Part shown: positions 58,890-64,000 of the stretch, one piece after another
How the letters are laid out: each line of letters opens with the position of its first letter
How positions within the stretch are numbered: position 1 is the first letter of the stretch
Assembly: GCF_004794105.1 (NCBI RefSeq)
Contig: NZ_SRYR01000004.1
Coordinates: 1 to 64,000, forward strand
Length of the DNA stretch: 64,000 nucleotides
Direction: 5' to 3'
Source of the DNA: Clostridium sartagoforme
Lineage (GTDB): Bacteria; Bacillota; Clostridia; Clostridiales; Clostridiaceae
The notes under the pieces: model-generated
The model's input: only the letters and a program-made list of their open reading frames with translations
Database searches by the model: none
Told to the model about the DNA's origin: nothing
Made by a program: the position numbers and the translations under genes

Positions 58890-59043
58890 AAAAAATCACC
58901 CCTAAAAAATTTTCTTTACATAAATTTATATTATAGAAACTCTTAAAATATTATTAAAATTAAAAAAAGACCGTGGACTTTATACTAAGATTTAATGAAT
59001 TGGTGTATAATTATATATATATCAAAGATTGGGGGCCACATGG

Positions 59044-59895
59044 ATGCAGGAAGTAAGTACATTTATAATGAATACATTGAAAAATATATCTATATTTGCA
59101 GTTTTAGACATATTAGTGGTGGCTTATATTTTTTATAAGGGATATTCATTAATAAAAGAAACAAGAGCAGAACAATTACTTAAAGGTATAATCTTTATGA
59201 TAATTTTTATACCAATAAGTTATATATTAAAGCTTGAAATGCTCAATTTTATTTTAAATAAGACACTAACTATAGGTTTATTATCAGTAGTAATTATTTT
59301 TCAGCCAGAAATAAGAAGGGCTTTAGAACACTTAGGTAGAAGTGCTTTTGAAGAGCTTCATAGTATGCAGGATGTGGAAAAGAGAAATATAACTGTTAAT
59401 GAAATAGTTAACGCTGTTGATAACTTAGCAGCTTCAAAAACAGGTGCATTAATAGTAATAGAAAAGGTAACTAGACTAGGAGAAATATTAAACTCAGGAA
59501 CGATTTTAGATGCAAAGGTAACATCTAATTTACTAGAAAATATTTTTGTTGTTAATACACCACTTCATGATGGTGCTACTATAATTAGAAATGATAGAAT
59601 ATTGGCCTCAGGTTGCGTTTTACCTTTGACTAATAATACTTCTATAAATAAGAAACTTGGTACAAGACATAGAGCTGCTATTGGGTTATCAGAAATATCA
59701 GACTCAATAATTATAATTGTATCTGAAGAAACGGGGATTGTTTCTTTGGCCATAAATGGTAAGTTAACTAGGGGTTATGATAAAGAAAGATTAAGAATGG
59801 TACTAATTAAATTAATAGAGCATAAAGATAAGAAAAAAGTTAAGTCAGCTGGGGAGAAGGTGAAGTCATGGATAATAAGGAAAAAAACAAGTTAA
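59044..59895 (+). CDS. cdaA: Diadenylate cyclase CdaA
   Basis: Membrane enzyme making cyclic di-AMP from two ATP. ATG 59044, with GGGGG 8 bases upstream, gives 283 residues; a TTG at 59029 is less likely. Three membrane helices occupy about residues 15-85. The DAC domain then shows the metal/substrate motifs PLHDGATII (near residue 174) and GTRHRAAIGLSE (near 205). The cdaR gene overlaps its end by 28 bases. An extended -10 box (TGTATAAT, about 59004-59011) is a likely promoter element. Confidence 0.96.
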   Translation: MQEVSTFIMNTLKNISIFAVLDILVVAYIFYKGYSLIKETRAEQLLKGIIFMIIFIPISYILKLEMLNFILNKTLTIGLLSVVIIFQPEIRRALEHLGRSAFEELHSMQDVEKRNITVNEIVNAVDNLAASKTGALIVIEKVTRLGEILNSGTILDAKVTSNLLENIFVVNTPLHDGATIIRNDRILASGCVLPLTNNTSINKKLGTRHRAAIGLSEISDSIIIIVSEETGIVSLAINGKLTRGYDKERLRMVLIKLIEHKDKKKVKSAGEKVKSWIIRKKTS

Positions 59896-61124
59896 TAGTT
59901 CCAATAATATGTGTCTTATTATCTATAGGTTTATGGATATATGTTACTAATGTAGAAAACAAAATAAGAACTACTGAAATTAGTAAAATACCAGTTGAAT
60001 TAGTAAACTTAGATGCTCTAACTAGTTCTAAATTAGCTTTATCTCCTGATCAAGAATTATATGCTACTTTAAAAGTAGAAGGGAATAATAATGATATTAA
60101 TAAAATTAAAAAAAGTGATTTTAAGCTTCAAGTAGATTTAAGTGAGTATGCTTGGAAAAAGGGAGTCAATAAAGTACCAGTTACAATAGTTGATTCTCCT
60201 ATATCAGTAAGTATAAGAAATACAAATACACTAACTATACAATTAAATATTGAAGATATGGTTGAGAAAACACTTCCTGTAATTTCAAATATCAAGGTTA
60301 CAACTAAGCAAGGATATTTTGCATCAGAACCAATTATATCACCAGAAGAGGTTAAAGTTAGCGGAGCAGAATCATCAATAAATAAAGTAAGTAAATTAGT
60401 TGTTGTTGATAACAAAGAAGGGGCAAGTGAAGACATAGTTGGAGATTATGAAATAAAGCCTGTAGATGATTCTGGAGAGAAAGTATTAGGTGTTACTCTT
60501 TCTCAAGAAACTGCTAAGGTAGAAGTAAGGATTAGCAAAGGAAAATCAGTGAAGGTAAGTGTTGAAACTACAGGAACATTACCAACTGGGGTTAAATTAA
60601 GATCCTTAGAAAGCAGTAGAAATACAGTTGAAATCTTAGGTCCAAAGGAAATACTTGATACAATAGGTGAAGTTAAAACAACACCAATAGATTTATCTTC
60701 AATAACAAGTTCTCAAGAGGTTAATTTAAAAATAATTTTGCCAGAAGGTGTTATGGTAGCTCAAGGTGATGATATGCTTAGTGTAAAAGTAAACTTGGCT
60801 GGTATGATTACTAAGGACTTTAGTATTAAATATAGCTTAAGTGGTGCTAATAAAGGCTTAAAGATTACACCATCTAAAGATTTAATTAAGGTTACTATCA
60901 AAGGATATGAAGATGAAATAAGCAGTGTTGTTGCTGATAATTTAAAGGCTTCTATAGATTTAAGTAGCTATAAAGAAGAGGGAACCTTTGAGGTAACACC
61001 TAAAGTAACCTTCAGCGGAGTCAATGGGGATTATACTGTATCCTACGTTGAGCCAATAAGTATAACAGTTACAAAAGAAGTTGAGCAAGGAAGTAATGAT
61101 AACAACAATAATACTGAGCAGTAA
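59868..61124 (+). CDS. cdaR: CdaA regulatory protein with YbbR repeats
   Basis: Controls CdaA from the outer face of the membrane. The 418 residues start with one membrane helix (about 8-25, LIVPIICVLLSIGLWIYV) followed by the usual first-strand motif, then about four YbbR domains of roughly 85 residues, and an Asn-rich tail. It overlaps cdaA by 28 bases. In many Firmicutes glmM comes next, but here a different gene follows. Confidence 0.92.
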   Translation: MDNKEKNKLIVPIICVLLSIGLWIYVTNVENKIRTTEISKIPVELVNLDALTSSKLALSPDQELYATLKVEGNNNDINKIKKSDFKLQVDLSEYAWKKGVNKVPVTIVDSPISVSIRNTNTLTIQLNIEDMVEKTLPVISNIKVTTKQGYFASEPIISPEEVKVSGAESSINKVSKLVVVDNKEGASEDIVGDYEIKPVDDSGEKVLGVTLSQETAKVEVRISKGKSVKVSVETTGTLPTGVKLRSLESSRNTVEILGPKEILDTIGEVKTTPIDLSSITSSQEVNLKIILPEGVMVAQGDDMLSVKVNLAGMITKDFSIKYSLSGANKGLKITPSKDLIKVTIKGYEDEISSVVADNLKASIDLSSYKEEGTFEVTPKVTFSGVNGDYTVSYVEPISITVTKEVEQGSNDNNNNTEQ

Positions 61125-61143
61125 TAAAATGCGAAGCATTTTA
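61125..61143 (+). terminator. Short hairpin at the cdaR stop
   Basis: TAAAATGC pairs with GCATTTTA around GAA. It overlaps the stop region and has no long T-run. Confidence 0.4.
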
Positions 61144-61170
61144 TTAATTAAAGAATGAAAAAATTATTAT

Positions 61171-61257
61171 AAAAAATCTTTGTAGATTTTTTAATAGATA
61201 TTTGTATGAATGAAGAAAGTTTTGCATAGTAAAGACTATTTCATTCATACATTTTTT
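61171..61257 (+). terminator. Terminator cluster after cdaR
   Basis: AAAAAATC (61171-61178) pairs with GATTTTTT (61185-61192). A larger hairpin then joins GTATGAATGA (about 61204) with TCATTCATAC (about 61241-61250), ending in TTTTTT. A second copy of its right arm plus T-run (CTATTTCATTCATAC) follows near 61268-61288. Confidence 0.65.
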
Positions 61258-61384
61258 CGTTTTTTCACTATTTCATTCATACATTTTTTAATGTATTTAA
61301 CATAATAATATGATAGAATAAAGTGCAAATAAACAATATGTGTAAGTTATAAAAGGATTCTCTACATTTTATTAAGCTTTATTT

Positions 61385-61542
61385 CATATTAAAAATGTTT
61401 AATATATGAAGTTATTTTAACAACTTATATAGAAATTAAATATAGATGCTTTCAACTCAGATAATTTAATAAAGAAGTATTTTAAACTTATAATCTTATG
61501 AAGACTATAGGTTTAGAGTATTAATTGAAACATAGATTTATG
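61385..61542 (+). repeat. Diverged intergenic repeat, copy B (before the FAD protein)
   Basis: Partner of 36133-36282. The strongest shared block begins CAAC at 61421 and runs through GATGCTTT; the ends GTATTAATTGAAACATA also match. It fills most of the space before the FAD-protein start. Confidence 0.5.
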
Positions 61543-61572
61543 TAAATACTAATAAAAAGAGAGGCGATTTAT

Positions 61573-63174
61573 ATGTCTATTAGAATAAATAATTTATCAT
61601 TAAGCATAGATGAAGATAAGAGTAGTTTAGTTAATAAAGTAGCTAAGAAATTAAGACTTCCTAAAGAAGAAGTTAAGAATATAAAAATAATAAAGGAAAG
61701 TTTAGATGCTAGAAAGAAAAATAGCATTAAATACATATACTGTGTTGAAGTTGAACATAAGAATGAAGAAAAAATTGTTAATAAGCTTAAGGATAAGGAT
61801 GTAAGGTTAGAAGCACCTTCTTACAATGCAGAGATACCTTTTGGTGATAAGGAATTAAAAAATAGACCAGTAGTTGTAGGCTTTGGACCTGCAGGGATAT
61901 TCTCAGCCTTATTATTAGCTGAAAAAGGTTATAAGCCAATAGTAATAGAACGTGGAGAAGATGTGGATAAAAGAACAGAGACTGTTGATAAGTTTTGGAA
62001 AACAGGAGAACTTAACACTGAATCTAATGTTCAATTTGGAGAAGGTGGAGCAGGAACTTTTTCTGACGGAAAGCTTACTACTAGAATAAAGGATAGTAGA
62101 TGTGATTATGTGCTAGAGGAGCTAGTAAAGGCTGGTGCTCCAGAGGAAATAAAATATTTAGCGAAACCTCACGTTGGAACAGACCTTCTAAAGGGTGTAG
62201 TTAAGAATATTAGGGAAAGAATAAAAGAGTTAGGTGGAGAAGTTTTATTTTCTACTAAACTAGAAGAAATAAAAATTAAAGATGGAAGAGTAAGTAGCAT
62301 TATTGTAAATGGAAAAGAACAGTTATGCGATGAATTAATACTTGCTATTGGACATAGTTCAAGGGATACATATGAAATGTTACATAAAGTTGGTGTAAAT
62401 ATGGAACCAAAGGCCTTTGCTATTGGAGTTAGAATAGAACATCCACAAGAGGTAATAAATAAAAGCCAATATGGAGAGATGTATGAGCATCCAAGACTTA
62501 AGGCTGCTGAGTATAGATTAACTTACCAAAGTGAAAAGTTAAAAAGAGCAGTATATTCTTTCTGTATGTGTCCTGGTGGAGTAGTAGTATCTGCTGCTTC
62601 AGAAAAGAATAGATTAGTATCTAATGGTATGAGTTATCATGCTAGAGATCTAGATAATGCTAACTCAGCTTTAGTAGTAACAGTGGGACCAGATGATTTT
62701 GAAGGAACATCACCTTTAAGAGGAATGGAATTCCAAAGATATTACGAAGAGTTAGCCTTTAAGCTAGGTGGAGGTGGATATAAAGCTCCAGTTCAGCTTT
62801 TAGGAGATTTCATGCAAGATAAAGTTAGTGAAAAGCTTGGAAAAGTTAAACCTAGTTACACAGGAGGATATGTATTTGAAGATTTAAGAAAATGTCTTCC
62901 ACCTTATGTAATAGAAGCTTTAAAAGAAGGTATTGTAGACTTTGGTAAAAAGATTAAAGGCTATGGTGATTATGACTCAATTTTAACAGGCATTGAAACA
63001 AGAACTTCTGCACCAATTAGAATGAATAGAGATGAAAAATTAAACAGTATTTCTGTTAAAGGTCTTTATCCAGCTGGAGAGGGAGCAGGCTTCGCAGGAG
63101 GAATAATCTCGGCTGCAGTGGATGGGCTAAAGGTCGCAGAGAAAATTATAGAAGAATATAAGCCAACAAAATAA
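61573..63174 (+). CDS. FAD-dependent dehydrogenase-like protein, function unknown
   Basis: Protein of 533 residues in the uncharacterised FAD-dependent dehydrogenase group (COG2509-like). The first ~90 residues form a small basic domain. The dinucleotide-binding fold starts at VVVGFGPAGIFSALLLAEKGYKPIVIERG (in parts, residues 97-125), followed by FGEGGAGTFSDGKLTTR (near 157) and the C-terminal GLYPAGEGAGFAGGIISAAVDGL FAD motif. GAGAGG precedes the ATG. The substrate is unknown. Terminator follows. Confidence 0.85.
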   Translation: MSIRINNLSLSIDEDKSSLVNKVAKKLRLPKEEVKNIKIIKESLDARKKNSIKYIYCVEVEHKNEEKIVNKLKDKDVRLEAPSYNAEIPFGDKELKNRPVVVGFGPAGIFSALLLAEKGYKPIVIERGEDVDKRTETVDKFWKTGELNTESNVQFGEGGAGTFSDGKLTTRIKDSRCDYVLEELVKAGAPEEIKYLAKPHVGTDLLKGVVKNIRERIKELGGEVLFSTKLEEIKIKDGRVSSIIVNGKEQLCDELILAIGHSSRDTYEMLHKVGVNMEPKAFAIGVRIEHPQEVINKSQYGEMYEHPRLKAAEYRLTYQSEKLKRAVYSFCMCPGGVVVSAASEKNRLVSNGMSYHARDLDNANSALVVTVGPDDFEGTSPLRGMEFQRYYEELAFKLGGGGYKAPVQLLGDFMQDKVSEKLGKVKPSYTGGYVFEDLRKCLPPYVIEALKEGIVDFGKKIKGYGDYDSILTGIETRTSAPIRMNRDEKLNSISVKGLYPAGEGAGFAGGIISAAVDGLKVAEKIIEEYKPTK

Positions 63175-63184
63175 AAAATCATAG

Positions 63185-63222
63185 AAAATTCTGAAAATTA
63201 ATGTTTTCAGGATTTTTTTTGT
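63185..63222 (+). terminator. Terminator after the FAD-protein gene
   Basis: ATTCTGAAAA pairs with TTTTCAGGAT (one G-U pair) around TTAATG, followed by a run of T. Confidence 0.85.
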
Positions 63223-63257
63223 TACAATATAAATATATGGATTATTAGAGTGTTTAC

Positions 63258-63275
63258 TTGATATTATTTTAACAA
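63258..63275 (+). promoter_or_regulatory. Rex-like operator upstream of ptb
   Basis: TTGATATTATTTTAACAA matches the clostridial Rex consensus TTGTTAANNNNTTAACAA at nearly every fixed position, with a perfect right half. Rex is the NADH/NAD-sensing repressor of fermentation genes. The site lies about 150 bases before the ptb start. Confidence 0.6.
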
Positions 63276-63425
63276 TCAGACATGGCTTAAGATGGGTATA
63301 TAGTATTGTTAGAATAAAGAATTATATTTTTTTCAAAAGAAAAGCATAATATTTTTTAAAAAGAAAATTCATAATATTTTTAATTTATACTAATATTATA
63401 AAAACTTAGTGTGAGAGGTGCAAAA

Positions 63426-64000
63426 ATGAGTAGAAATTTTGATGACTTATTAAAGAAGGTAAATGATTGTTCAACAAAGAAGGTTGCAGTAGCAGTAGCT
63501 CAAGATGAACCAGTTTTAGAAGCAGTTAAAGCTGCAAAGGAAAAAGGAATTGCAGATGCCATTTTAGTTGGAGATGAAAGTAAAATTAGAGAAATAGCTG
63601 AAAAGATTAATATGGACTTAACTCAATTTGAAATAGTTAATGTGGAAAATCCAAATAAAGCAGCATTAGAAGCTATAACCTTAGTTTCAAGTGGTAAGGC
63701 TGATATGGTTATGAAGGGATTAGTTGATACAGCAACATTTTTAAGATGTGTATTAAATAAAGAAGTTGGACTAAGAACTGGAAAGCTTATGTCCCATGTA
63801 TCTGTTTTTGAAATAGAAGGAATAGATAGATTAATATTATTAACAGATGCAGCATTTAACACATACCCAGATTTAAAAGCAAAAGTCCAAATTTTAAATA
63901 ACTCAGTAGCTGTAGCTCATGCTTGTGGAATAGAACTTCCTAAGGTTGCACCAGTATGTGCAGTTGAAGTAGTAAATCCAGATATGCCTGCAACTGTAGA
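63426..64000 (+). CDS. ptb: Phosphate butyryltransferase, 5' part
   Basis: Converts butyryl-CoA and phosphate to butyryl-phosphate and CoA, the step before butyrate kinase in butyrate fermentation. About 191 residues are visible before the window ends; the full protein is normally near 300. The start MSRNFDDLLKKVNDCSTKKVAVAVAQDEP (in parts) and the motifs ADMVMKGLVDTATFLR and HVSVFEIEG fit Ptb more closely than phosphotransacetylase. GAGAGGTG precedes the ATG. A buk gene would be expected beyond the edge. Confidence 0.88.
   Translation, partial: MSRNFDDLLKKVNDCSTKKVAVAVAQDEPVLEAVKAAKEKGIADAILVGDESKIREIAEKINMDLTQFEIVNVENPNKAALEAITLVSSGKADMVMKGLVDTATFLRCVLNKEVGLRTGKLMSHVSVFEIEGIDRLILLTDAAFNTYPDLKAKVQILNNSVAVAHACGIELPKVAPVCAVEVVNPDMPATV

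Overview
The window is about 64 kb of low-GC (roughly 30 percent), strongly AT-biased DNA with AGGAGG-type ribosome binding sites on nearly every gene. Gene content and order (rpmG-secE-nusG-rplKAJL-rpoBC, rpsL-rpsG-fusA-tuf, the S10/spc/alpha ribosomal superoperon, ecfA-ecfA-ecfT-truA-rplM-rpsI), the sporulation/germination hydrolases (cwlD, a SleB/CwlJ-type hydrolase) and phosphate butyryltransferase point to a spore-forming, butyrate-fermenting Clostridium (sensu stricto). I cannot name the species from sequence alone. No rRNA, tRNA, CRISPR array, prophage or insertion sequence was seen.

Region 1 (1-17.2 kb): tuf copy 1, rpmG, secE, nusG, rplK, rplA, rplJ, rplL, rpoB, rpoC, rpsL, rpsG, fusA, tuf copy 2. 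Both tuf genes encode the same 397-residue protein. Several blocks are preceded by strong sigma-A promoters and structured leaders: an L10 leader before rplJ, two mimics of the 23S rRNA L1-binding site before rplK and rplA, and folded leaders before rpoB, rpsL and rpsG. Region 2 (17.2-38.1 kb): a long promoter-leader before rpsJ, then the uninterrupted ribosomal superoperon through secY, adk, map, a KOW RNA-binding protein, infA and rpmJ. A second promoter-leader starts rpsM-rpsK-rpsD-rpoA-rplQ. After a terminator come the ECF-transporter energizing module (two ATPases and the T component), truA, and a promoter-leader followed by rplM-rpsI.

Region 3 (38.1-64 kb) is ordinary chromosome with smaller transcription units: a Na/Pi cotransporter, CwlD amidase, two-subunit fumarase, a YitT membrane protein, a two-component system, an Spx/ArsC-like protein, class I ribonucleotide reductase (nrdA-nrdB, with two NrdR-box-like sites), PTS enzyme I, an HxlR regulator with a lectin-fold protein, a TPR membrane protein followed by isoaspartyl dipeptidase, a SleB-like hydrolase, an unknown membrane-anchored protein, cdaA-cdaR (c-di-AMP synthesis), a large FAD protein, and the 5' part of ptb with a Rex-like operator upstream.

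Most of the window is housekeeping, and I did not find a clearly new multi-gene system. The less explained material is non-coding: a tandem ~140 bp intergenic repeat (42.86-43.26 kb), an orphan terminator with hairpins upstream of it (38.2-38.46 kb), a pair of diverged ~150 bp repeats that both sit directly in front of genes (36.13-36.28 and 61.38-61.54 kb), a 117 bp MITE-like inverted-repeat element (53.1 kb), and a hairpin directly in front of the KOW RNA-binding protein gene (29.6 kb).
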